Shown one piece after another: positions 54,563 to 64,000 of a DNA stretch of 64,000 nucleotides. A program made the translations under genes and the position numbers. The notes beneath the pieces are model-generated. The model was not told the origin of the DNA and searched no databases. It saw nothing but the letters and a program-made list of their open reading frames with translations. The stretch comes from Spirometra erinaceieuropaei (Eukaryota; Platyhelminthes; Cestoda; Diphyllobothriidea; Diphyllobothriidae): contig CACRXP010000115.1 in NCBI GenBank assembly GCA_902702965.1, positions 435,179-499,178 of the forward strand, in the 5' to 3' direction. Every line of letters starts with the position of its first letter. Within the stretch, counting starts at the first letter, position 1.

Positions 54563-57314
54563 CCAGTTGTTACTCAGGTCAAGGTATCTTATCTTGTTCG
54601 TTATCATCCAAAGTAGACGCGGAAAATTAGCGGACAAATTTATAAGTCAAAGTGTATTTGAACGGACGTTTCGAAAACTGCCGCCTTCCGCTTGGCGAAC
54701 CAAACAATTTGAACCGTCTGTTGCTGATTATCTTTAACCTCCACGACATCGACTGCTAATAAGCTCGCGTGAACTTAAACGGCCTCAGAGAGACGACTCC
54801 AACCACGTCCAAAGATATGAATTGAGATCTGTGTCGCAAATGAGTTCATTTATAGTAAAACCGTCTTGCTCTGCGTCTAGTCCTTACAAAGTTATCACAC
54901 GCAGCCTTCCGATGGTGCAGCTAGTTTATGATGATCAGAGGTGAGACTGACTGACAGCGCTAAGAACTCGAAACGGAAGCCAGAAACGAACTGATTCCCT
55001 ATTTTAAATGCGGACACATAAATCAGTCGCACCCTTTCAACATCTACAAATAATTTCGAAGCGTATGCGGTGCCTCAGCAAGGATGGGCTTAAATGAGGT
55101 AACGAAAGTGAAGCTAAATTTTCAGCTTAATTGTGTCACTCATTACCCGATGTTTAGATGGGACGAAACATTCCTTTCGTATGCGAGTATATTCTTGAAT
55201 AATTCTTTTCTTTAAAGTCCTTCACAAACCTTTCCATTATTAAATGGACAACAATCTCTGAGTGAACAAATCAAATTACTTAAGGCGTCGCACTTACACT
55301 GCATTTTGCCTGGTAAATGTTCATTCACTGGCCATTCTCAAATAGTTCGTAGTTAACGAATTAATTTTCGGTCTACAGTATATGACTTAACTAACCTAAT
55401 TCAGATAAAATAGTAACCAGAGCTTTGGTATGTTTGCTATCGTACGAAAATCAGCATGGAAGTGTGGTTTTTCTAAAACATATGCTTTTAAGGAGTAAGT
55501 ATTTTTATATAAATATGAATAATATATATATTTAAGGGGATTTTTAAATGTGATGTGTTTAGTTGACTGCATCTTACGTTGTATAATCTCAGCTAAAAGG
55601 CTTGCGCGTCGGAGACAATCATAAATCGGGTCCAGCATATCAGCTCCTGACATGCTGTACTACAAAGATGTCATAAGAATATCGTAAACGTCTGCGGCAT
55701 AAGAGCTCACCTGCTGAGAGCGCAGATGAAAGGTGACAGAATTTACAAATGGTTAGTGACCACCCGGAAACCATTATGTTTGTTACTAAAAAGAAATATA
55801 AGAGAACTGAAAACACAAAACAATTATTAAAGACAATGCCAAATTGTTCAGAAATACCGATTTTTTAAAAATGCGGAAAATCTCGAAAACGTCCAAAATA
55901 GTTGCAATTGCGTAAACATTATTTTTCGGTGTACGAGAGTCCTGTTCATCAAAAACACCTAGTGAATAAGGAAATAAACCACGGAAATAATCTTCTATTG
56001 AAGTTTAGATTTAAAACGTCTAAGCAAATAAATATTATTTGAACTATGACGGTTTGCCGACAGACTATATTCTGAATTTAGATTCTAAGATGGTCTTCCG
56101 GGGGCTCTTGATATTCTCTATGCAATTAAATTGATTGAAGTGCGGTTCTTTAAGGCTATCATGATTTTACATGATTTCGCCGACAGGGGCGTCATTGGAA
56201 CAAATATCCTCGTAAGTGCACATGTTGTCAGGCGGGTTAATGACGAATATATTTAAACAGAATTTACAGGTGTTACCTTAAGCATACCATTTGTTATATT
56301 TAAAACGCTCCTTCTGCGAAATGAATTTGCAATGTTCGTTGAGTTTTCTGTCCATCTTAAAATATTGCTCAATTCTTCATGATTTTCAGTGATTCGCTGT
56401 GATTGCCCGTTAGGACAGATTACGCATTATGTGGTTGTTAAAACCTTAAAAAAATAAATCTTGAAGGCATTTATCAAAGGCATAGGTATTTAGACGTTTT
56501 TTTCATGTGGAAGATGGTTTGGGTCACGTTTGATGAATAGGCCAAACATGAAACCGCATTGTCGAATAAAATGGACGTCCGAAGGAAACGTCAGCATTGA
56601 ATATGATTTCGATTAACTGTGAACATTTCTAATACGTTACCGTTTAAAATAACACTCAAATACTGCAGTCCGTTGACGAAAATCTGTGTATCTTAAATAT
56701 TTGCACGATGAAGCTGAGAAAAATTTGGGACTTTTGGCTATTATCTTTACGGTGTTAACAAGTACCGATATTACTCTATCTTGAACGTAAGAACGTGTTT
56801 TGTTCTTTGTACTGAGTGTGTTTTCGCTATCTTCGCCCGAATTAAATCTGCGTTATACAGTTATGAATGCACGGCAAATGCCCATTAAAATACTGATATT
56901 TTGCTGAAAATATTAATGTTTTTCTCTTACGATTTATAATTTAGGTAGGTGCAGATGCAAGACCACATGAAAATTACTGTTCCGCAGGTCGGCCGGCAAT
57001 CCTTACTGTAAAAACCCATATAAGTTTTCCAACAGCAAAACTGTGCCGTTTTGGTTAAACGAAGGGTTGCTTGCGGGCTTTTTACTGCCTTTTAAAGCGC
57101 AAAGCCTCACGGATTTGCTTGTCTAACTTCCGTTCCGTTTAGCAAAACTCTTTGGAGTAATTACTCGCCTGTTACAGGAAAACACGCTCAAATGCACAGC
57201 CGAAGTCCCGTACAGGAATTAGCATAGCGTGTTTTCTGAATATATCGCAGCGTCCATTCACGCTGAAATTTAACTACACTTTGTTTGATAAAATTACTCG
57301 AGCACATTTGATTC
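54563..57314. other. no recognisable gene
   Basis: AT-rich, with short ORFs only. Short similarity between 55090-55160 and 58465-58510 (CAGCTTAAT, CCCG(A/G)TGTT) hints at old repeats. Confidence 0.4.
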
Positions 57315-57515
57315 TATTATTTTTTCTACTTATTTATTTTATTTATTTATTTTTATTTTTTAATTTATATTATATATTATATACATAATATTGTACATTA
57401 TATTATATTATTATATCATTAATATATTATATTATATATTGTATTATATATTTTATTATATATTCATTTTATTTTCTTTATTGATTTATTTTCTATTTTT
57501 TCTAGTTATTTAAAG
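57315..57515. repeat. A+T-only low-complexity tract
   Basis: About 200 bp almost wholly A and T: TTTA-type repeats, then TATATTA-type repeats, then TTTATT again. Confidence 0.9.
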
Positions 57516-59875
57516 AAACTGGACGATCAAGCAAATGCTGAAACGTTTACGACGTCCGAAAATTTTCGCATCGCTTTCCGTTTTCAGATTTCATGAGATG
57601 CTTAGCGTAATTTACACTATCCAAACACCAGTCACAGTGATTCCAACACAGACTCTTATCAAAAACACATACGCATGGTTTATTCATATAACACGAGTTA
57701 ATACGTTGTATTTATTGCGGGCACCTTCAACGTTATTGCGTATGATGTTGAGTTATTTAACAAACTGGGACAGAATCTGAACAGCCTGCATGTTTTCCAT
57801 TAAATATTATTTAATTTTTCCAGAGCATCGAACATAAATTGAAAAGATGTATGCTACTAAGTGGTTCTTTTTTACAAAGTATACTTAGTGCATTCGGCTA
57901 AAAAAGTTCATTTATAATTGGCCTCGTGATATAGCGGAACTATGTCTGAATGATGCTGCTTGATAGCTACATTTACAATTCTACTTAATTAATCTTTTTG
58001 GACCGAAAACACAGTTCGAAATTTTGGTTTACATTTAATGAGTTAACCCACCTACTGCATTTGATTTTTGGTCTACGATAATGATATAACCTATCTTATA
58101 GGCGAACCTTCATAAAACCCTATAAACCTGAAAAATGATTTAAAATCATAAACCAGAACACGCAGCAAGTTACGCCTGATTATTCATTGACTAAAGACAA
58201 AACTAAGGACTTGAAAGTAAAGTTTTGATGTCTGAATTTTCTAAACAAAAGTGCGAATACTTAGTTCCTGAACAAATTTGTAGAAACGGCGAATGCTTGC
58301 CCAGACAGGAAAATGCACAAAGACAACAGCACGCGCACAATAATGGCCAAAGCCTTTCTTAGATAATCCCCGAAGCATCTACCCTTTGTATTTGATTTTT
58401 ATTTGACGTATGGAAGTCGGTCACGTACGGAATATGTAACGAGTTTTTTCAGGTAAATAGCGTACAAATTCAGCTTAATCGTTTCAACTTTCATGGCCCG
58501 GTGTTCAAGTACCAACGGCGAGACTAACGTCGACTGAGTTTATAAGTGGGGATTCTTAGGAATACTAGGTTTCATAGATTTAATTCTCGGTAGAATAATC
58601 AGTGACTAAGAAATATGAGTAGCAATTACAGTCACAAATACAGCTTTTTGCATTACGATAAAAGTGTTTTTCACAAACTTGCGGACTGTTTTTGGTTGCT
58701 GGATCGCAACAGGTCCTTGATGAGGCAGTGCAGAACATTGATTTTGAAGTTCTCCATTAATTTCTAGACAAATATTTTTTTATATAGACGGGTGATAAGG
58801 CAGCTTTGTAGGCTCACGTAGAGCTTTGGCGCAGTCGGCGAAGTAAATGGACGCCGGCACCAAAGGTCTGCGATTAATATGCTGACAGTCGAATGACGGG
58901 CCTTTTTCGCGGATAAATGCTTACTTCATTCTAGTTCTTTAAAAGAAAACACAATTTACAACCGAACATTTTGCTGGTTTGATCGTTAGCAATTTGGGTT
59001 ATCATATTTTAATTTAGGGTCTGGTCTTGATATTATAAGCCTATTATCATACGAATAGTAGTATGCCCACGTATGAACGGCGTACACCAGTTCCGTTCTC
59101 TGATTACATACGAAAATGGCCTTAGAATACAAGTTCTGTCCGAGTTTCAGGGGCTCGGAGCTTACAGAGTTTTGAAACAAATGACTGCTCTTGAGACTTG
59201 TTGGCGGGTTGTGGGCACAAAACTGTCCAGAAATATAACTCAGCCTGCGTAAATTAAAATTCGTCTTCTTCGTGGATTTGTGTGAAACGAAAAATCAAGG
59301 TTAACGATGGCAAAAGTGCACATGGTAAGCCCTCCCCCTTTTGATTAAGGTCAATTTTCTAGAATCGCATAAAAATAAGCTCCTTTGTGCGCTTAGTGAC
59401 TACCATGGCATCGTTTCTTTTGTAGCATTTCGACACTAGTCCATACATTGCGATCAGAAACCTGCCACACTACGTTCGCACACATAACGGTGCGCTTTCA
59501 AAAGACGATGCGGTATCACTTCCGCTGTCGTATTACGTATGAAAATAACACAAGAATACAAAATCTGTCCCGAGTCGACGGAGTTTTTGAAAAAAATAAT
59601 GGCACATTAGTCCTGTTAGTTTGTTATTCGCATAAAATTGTCCAGGCATAGAGTTAAGCATGCACGAATAACAGTGCGCCTCTTCCGCATATGCCCGCGA
59701 ACTGTAAAACTAAAATGACTACCTTTAGCCCGATAAAACCCTCTACATTTTTATCAAGATAATTTAGTTGCTACGTAGTTTGCAGCGGCAAGGAGCTGTG
59801 TGTGCCTATAGCGCGGCAATCAGCAGACCTAATCCCCTGTTTTAGGACACTAAGTCTGGCGTTTATTATATAAGG
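57516..59875. other. no recognisable gene
   Basis: AT-rich. 57900-58090 pairs with 30500-30760 as a diverged repeat. No coding signal. Confidence 0.4.
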
Positions 59876-60275
59876 GAGCGTGAGTCGTCCTTTCAGGCGG
59901 CTGTGGCCGCTGGCGAAGCCGGTGCTGGTGTTCATTGTTTACAGTTATGCCTGATAGTCCGTGAATTAGTAGTGGCATCTGCGTTTGTAGGTTTGCGCTG
60001 CAATATAAAGTGGTGTCCATTTGGTGTGTGTTGATTCGTCCAGGGGTGGAGTTTAAGTAGCTTTTCTCGTATTCGCAAGGACGGGGGATGGTGCGTTTGC
60101 GTGACCTATGGTAGCTGCAACTCTGTGGACGCATATGTGTGCGAGCTGAAGTTGGTCGAGTGGTTGTAAGAGCCGCTCGCTGCGAGGGAGAATGACCGTA
60201 ACTTAACTGAAAATCTAACAAGGACGCCAGAGATGCCCATGATGGTTGTCGGCAACAAACTGTCATTAGGAATAA
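59876..60275. repeat. dispersed repeat, partner of 35154-35764
   Basis: Shorter copy without the 177-bp internal duplication and without the TTG microsatellite. The 189-codon - strand ORF (60419-59850) overlaps it entirely and shows no domain, so it is most likely repeat-derived. Confidence 0.6.
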
Positions 60276-62524
60276 AAGTCTGAATGTATGAAAAAAACAT
60301 TTATTTCCTTCGAGCGGTGCACACAGTTTAATTCGGCTGCTCACACACTGACAAGGCGCCATTGCATTTCTTGCAGAAGTATAATTTGAATTACAAATTC
60401 CATGACGGATAAAAAACACCTGTACATTTAAATCATATTCAACATTGATTCCTTCAGTATTTGCAAAATCTGTAAAGCCAATTTGACAGACATGTGTTTT
60501 TGTTCACTCATAACCAGAGTAAGAAAAATCCATATGATTTATAGGTGACTCAGGGACTATTACCAGTCACCGTTCCCAAGCTAAGTGTATGCGAAGTTTG
60601 GCGTGTTATGATCATTGTAGCAATAGGGAAAGATGATTGGGATTGCTTATAAGGCTGGAACATGGGCAAATATCATTGTCACCAGGGGGTTGAAGCAGCA
60701 GGTAATTAAAATATGGTGTCGGCGATGGTCCCGAAAGACAGAGTGCTTGTGCCAACGTCTTCTGGATATGTAACACTGGATTCAATAGCCGCATAGCTAC
60801 TACCTCGACGGTGGTTAGTATCCGTTGGAGTAGGCCTTTTGGGAGGTTTGCTAGTTCCTGGTAGACTACCTGAAGTACTTCCTTGGCATCGACGCGGAGA
60901 TTTCTATGAACAACATGTGGGTTTTGTTTTTACCGGTAGGCGTTCACGTGCTATCTATTTCAGGCATTTTGCTATACGGCCAATGTGATTTGGTCCATAG
61001 GAGGAATACACATCGACGTGGCCTGCAACGGTAGTCGATCTTTACCTCACATACGTAGGATGGTATGGTTTGTGAAACATACAGTGAGTGACTGATCTCA
61101 TGAAATGCTGTCTGAAATTCTGACATGCGTTTTCGATTACTTAGACGCGATTTGATTAATGTTTTTCTTGCGACCTAATCCTGTCGTATTCCTCACTTAG
61201 CAAGTTTGCAGTTGTTGAATATACTGCTTTTCGATTTCCTTTAGAAACCATACTCGGTAAAAAAGGACTACTTACGTAGCATACATTTTTCCCATTGTTT
61301 TTCGATTGTCCTGCAACTTTGAGTATATTTTATTGAAACCATAAACAAAGATAGGCCTTCTTTCAGTCATTTGATAGATAATCACGTCTTTTTTCGACTT
61401 TATACTTAGAGAATGAATATAAGTAGATATTTAAAAAGTTTTCCGATTGCGAAATAATTTGAAGCCAGATCACGCCTTGCAGTAGCGCTATCTGATTTCA
61501 GTCTCTTAGGGGCATGCGTTCCGCTTAAAGAGAATCGGCTATTCATCGATGCCTTTAATAGGGTGTCGTATAGAGCTTATAGAATTTTGCGATGGATACG
61601 GACTATGTTGTATATTTCATGAGAATCAGTGGTAAACGGACCGGTACGATGCTATATGAATGGACATTGCGTGGGCTTTACAAATCTCATAATTTAAAAA
61701 TTTTTCAAAGCTTAATTATGCTCCTTTTTTCGAGTATAAAATATAAAGGCGACGTAATTCCCTATTAAGCTACTGGAAGAAAGAATATTTTTCTTAATGG
61801 TTTCTATAAAATATATCGGAATTTTTAGGACCATCAAAAATCAATGGGAAAAGTGCATGCTACATAAGTTATCATTTTCTGCTGAGCACGGTTTCCATAG
61901 GAGATTGAAAAGCAGTGCATTCAAAGGCTGTTATCCTGCCGAGGTGAAAATATTATAGGATTATGTCGCAAAATAATCATTATTACAACTGCGCCTAAGT
62001 TCTCCTTCCTAACCAAAAGCGCATTTTAGAATTCCAGCCGACATTTCTTGAGATCCGTCACTCACTATACGTGTAAATTTGCCAGGCAAATTGCCAGTGT
62101 TTATTGTCTTCAGACGTCGTTTTCTTATAGGCGTCTCCGACTTTAAGAATCTCTCGGAGGATTTATTCCACGCTTCTGCGTCAGTCTGAGCACTGGAGTT
62201 CAAGGGAATTATGCCTAACCTGAAGAAAAGCATCTGCTGGGGTGTCTGCAAGGGTTTTGTGGAGGGAGGAGAAGTTGTCTTGACAGAATTAAGCCAAAAT
62301 GGGCATATTATGAAACAGTACTGCAAAATACTTCATATCCTCTAATTCGTCGATAGGAAAGCGTCACAATTTTATTAATTTATTTCGATCGAGCAACTAA
62401 TTAGTAGTTATGTGCGCTGTCTCTGGCGTAAATAGTAACTTCAAACAAATAAACGCACAATAGAGCAACAATTTCCGTAAAATGGTATGTTTAAATTTTA
62501 ACTGTTTTTCTTCAAACTTTCTAC
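60276..62524. other. no recognisable gene
   Basis: AT-rich sequence with ORFs up to 105 codons and no motif. Confidence 0.4.
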
Positions 62525-62612
62525 ACGTCTGACGACGACCTGCGGAACCGGCGTCGACAATTTACGAAATAAAGTTTGTTCTGATTCCCAAAAGACTCAG
62601 TTTTCATCAACA
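62525..62612 (+). repeat. P4 pLTR fragment, inverted partner
   Basis: The + strand copy of the terminus found on the - strand at 62640-62720: HHR core region, then GAAATAAAGTTTGTTCTGATTCCC. The two face each other around an AT/ATAC microsatellite (62613-62635). Confidence 0.7.
62529..62559 (+). ncRNA. degenerate hammerhead motif (family P4)
   Basis: CTGACGA (62529-62535), stem II of the same length as its partner with CGGAACCG preserved, then GACA in place of GAAA (62556-62559). Confidence 0.5.
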
Positions 62613-62678
62613 TATATATATACATATATATGTCGAAGTCGAATGTGTGCTTTGGGAAAGCAAGTTTATTGTGCAAAT

Positions 62679-62709
62679 TTTCGACGCCGGTTCCCCGAGT
62701 CGTCGTCAG
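62679..62709 (-). ncRNA. hammerhead ribozyme motif (family P4)
   Basis: On the - strand: CTGACGA (62709-62703), then C, stem II made of GAC/GTC and CGG/CCG around a GGAA tetraloop, then GAAA (62682-62679). Both core strands are intact and the stem is stable, so it is one of the two best HHR candidates here, together with 3115-3144. It lies just 3' of the P4 endonuclease. Confidence 0.65.
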
Positions 62710-62815
62710 GCACAGACGGAAAGCAAATCCGCCAACACAGTTAACATCTTAAGTACACGTGAAAAAAAATCTCTAATCGCCTGACGCTCACGCCAGTAAG
62801 CGGCCGTCGTGTTTG

Positions 62816-63175
62816 TCAGTCCGTTCTGATTGGTCCCCGCCTCTTCCATCTCTCCTTGAGATTGCTGTACGCGGCATCCAACTCGATGTGCCTGTTGATG
62901 CATGAATCGTCTGAGTGCATGGCCTAAGGAACACTCGGCCTTTCTTTTCGGGGCACACAGCGACAATGCGAGTTCTTTCCCAAGCGAAAGTGTGTCCGGT
63001 GTCCAGGGTGTGCATGGCCACTTGAGATAGATGGTCTCGCCTCTTCACTGCCAACTGGTGTTCGTGGATGCGTGTAGAGGCGCGTTTTCCAGTCTGGCCA
63101 CAATAGACGGCATCAAACGCTTCACAAGGGATCTTGTAAACGACTTCTTTTTCGTCCAAATAGTTAACCTTATGC
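62816..63175 (-). pseudogene. P4 GIY-YIG endonuclease, one frameshift
   Basis: From 63175: VNYLDEKEVVYKIPCEAFDAVYCGQTGK (VVY and VYCGQTG are the two core strands), STRIHEHQLAVKRRDH, MHTLDTGHTFAWERTRIVAVCPEKKGR. After a frameshift near 62935 it continues AMHSDDSCINRHIELDAAY and NLKERWKRRGPIRTD to a stop at 62818-62816. Apart from the single frameshift the domain looks complete, which makes it the least damaged endonuclease after copy A. The RT is missing. Confidence 0.85.
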
Positions 63176-63180
63176 AGAAT

Positions 63181-64000
63181 AACATTACCGACAAAGACAA
63201 GGGAGACTGGAATGGCCATTTCTGGCTTATTAGCCGTCGTCAGCCAGCCATACCCAAGCCCGAAGTGTGGAACACCCGAGCCTCGAACTCGCGACCTGTT
63301 GGTTTAGAAGTCAACGCCTCTACTCACCGGGCCACGAGCCCGTTGCCTTGTCGGTTTTTCGATGGGGAATATACAGTGGTAGGGGGCGCTCACCGATCGT
63401 TCATACGGAACTCACTCGTTCCGTTGTGCCTTATGAGCTCTCTCTCGAGCCCAACCAGCAGCCGCACAGCGGCGCATGATACATAGGCAGAATAACATTA
63501 CCGACAAAGACAAGGGAGACTGGAATGGCCATTTCTGGCTTATTAGCCGTCGTCAGCCAGCCATACCCAAGCCCGAAGTGTGGAACACCCGAGCCTCGAA
63601 CTCGCGACCTGTTGGTTTAGAAGTCAACGCCTCTACTCACCGGGCCACGAGCCCGTTGCCTTGTCGGTTTTTCGATCGGGAATATACAGTGGTAGGGGGC
63701 GCTCACCGATCGTTCATACGGAACTCACTCGTTCCGTTGTGCCTTATGAGCTCTCTCTCGAGCCCAAACAGCAGCCGCACAGCGGCGCATGATACATAGG
63801 CAGAATAACATTACCGACAAAGACAAGGGAGACTGGAATGGCCATTTCTGGCTTATTAGCCGTCGTCAGCCAGCCATACCCAAGCCCGAAGTGTGGAACA
63901 CCCGAGCCTCGAACTCGCGACCTGTTGGTTTAGAAGTCAACGCCTCTACTCACCGGGCCACGAGCCCGTTGCCTTGTCGGTTTTCGATCGGGAATATACA
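63181..64000 (-). repeat. SINE1 tandem array, 313-bp period
   Basis: AACATTACCGACAAAGACAA begins units at 63181, 63494 and 63807: an exact 313-bp step and 2.6 units up to the window edge. Units are almost identical (one T indel and single changes near 63365 and 63770). On the - strand each has a tRNA-like head with box A-like GTGGCCCGGTGAG and box B GAGTTCGAGGCTC, followed by GGGTGTTCCACACTTCGGGC. The paired 143/70/107-codon ORFs are repeat artefacts. Confidence 0.85.

Larger units (their letters stand above)
62640..63175 (-). mobile_element. P4 PLE (5'-truncated, with 3' pLTR)
   Basis: On the - strand: GIY-YIG endonuclease, about 100 bp of 3' sequence, the HHR and the terminal CAATAAACTTGC...CCAAAGCACAC. 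The 5' truncation point (about 63175) is directly against the SINE1 tandem array. Confidence 0.75.

Noticed and set aside
59850..60419. 189-codon ORF on the - strand
   Set aside because: Covers a dispersed repeat whose other copy (35154-35764) is not open in the matching frame.
63031..63799. Repeated ORFs of 70-151 codons
   Set aside because: Frames through the SINE1 tandem array.

Overview
The window reads as animal genomic DNA from a flatworm, most likely a tapeworm of the pseudophyllidean/diphyllobothriidean group. This is inferred from the repeat content: Penelope-like elements (PLEs) with GIY-YIG endonucleases and hammerhead-ribozyme (HHR) motifs, CR1/Jockey-type LINEs, tRNA-headed SINEs and internal TTAGGG-type telomere-like tracts. 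No host gene with exons, no rRNA, no bacterial-style operon and no CRISPR array could be recognised. Nearly everything that can be named is a mobile element, and almost all of it is broken. Two assembly gaps (19224-19301 and 51612-52210) are present.

Layout. 1-720: tRNA-derived SINE units, one in inverted orientation. The same family forms a 313-bp tandem array at the other end (63181-64000). 2.4-7.2 kb: copies of a second tRNA-headed SINE, a foldback made of two inverted PLE terminal repeats (3069-3740), an inverted pair of a ~170-bp repeat and a lone GIY-YIG fragment. 8.4-9.75 kb: PLE copy A (reverse transcriptase plus endonuclease). 11.2-19.2 kb: a CR1-like LINE (LINE1, + strand) that carries two nested insertions. 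The first is a second LINE on the - strand (LINE2, 14.75-18.24 kb), with a 163-bp tandem satellite in its 3' region. The second is a ~600-bp GC-rich element with 12-bp terminal inverted repeats (18296-18897). 19.3-26.05 kb: two direct ~2.9-kb copies of a PLE-derived unit (family P3), each with two HHR motifs, a telomere-like tract and the same in-frame stops. The second copy sits inside a PLE of family P2 on the - strand. 28.1-28.6, 33.6-34.9 and 37.96-38.7 kb hold further PLE remnants. The rest, 38.7-62.5 kb, is mostly AT-rich old repeat with no recognisable gene. 62.5-63.2 kb is a fourth PLE family (P4), with an inverted pair of HHR-bearing termini next to the SINE array.

How the parts relate. 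At least nine GIY-YIG endonuclease remnants from about four PLE lineages occur in 64 kb, and each lineage has its own HHR stem II sequence. The HHRs lie just 3' of endonuclease sequence on the same strand, as expected for PLE pseudo-LTRs (pLTRs). Several lie in inverted pairs or fused to truncated endonucleases. The most informative observations are the nested insertions, the lesions shared by the two P3 copies, the LINE2 satellite with an exact 163-bp period, and the 12-bp TIR element whose removal restores the LINE1 reading frame. All family calls come from motif recognition by eye, with no database search.
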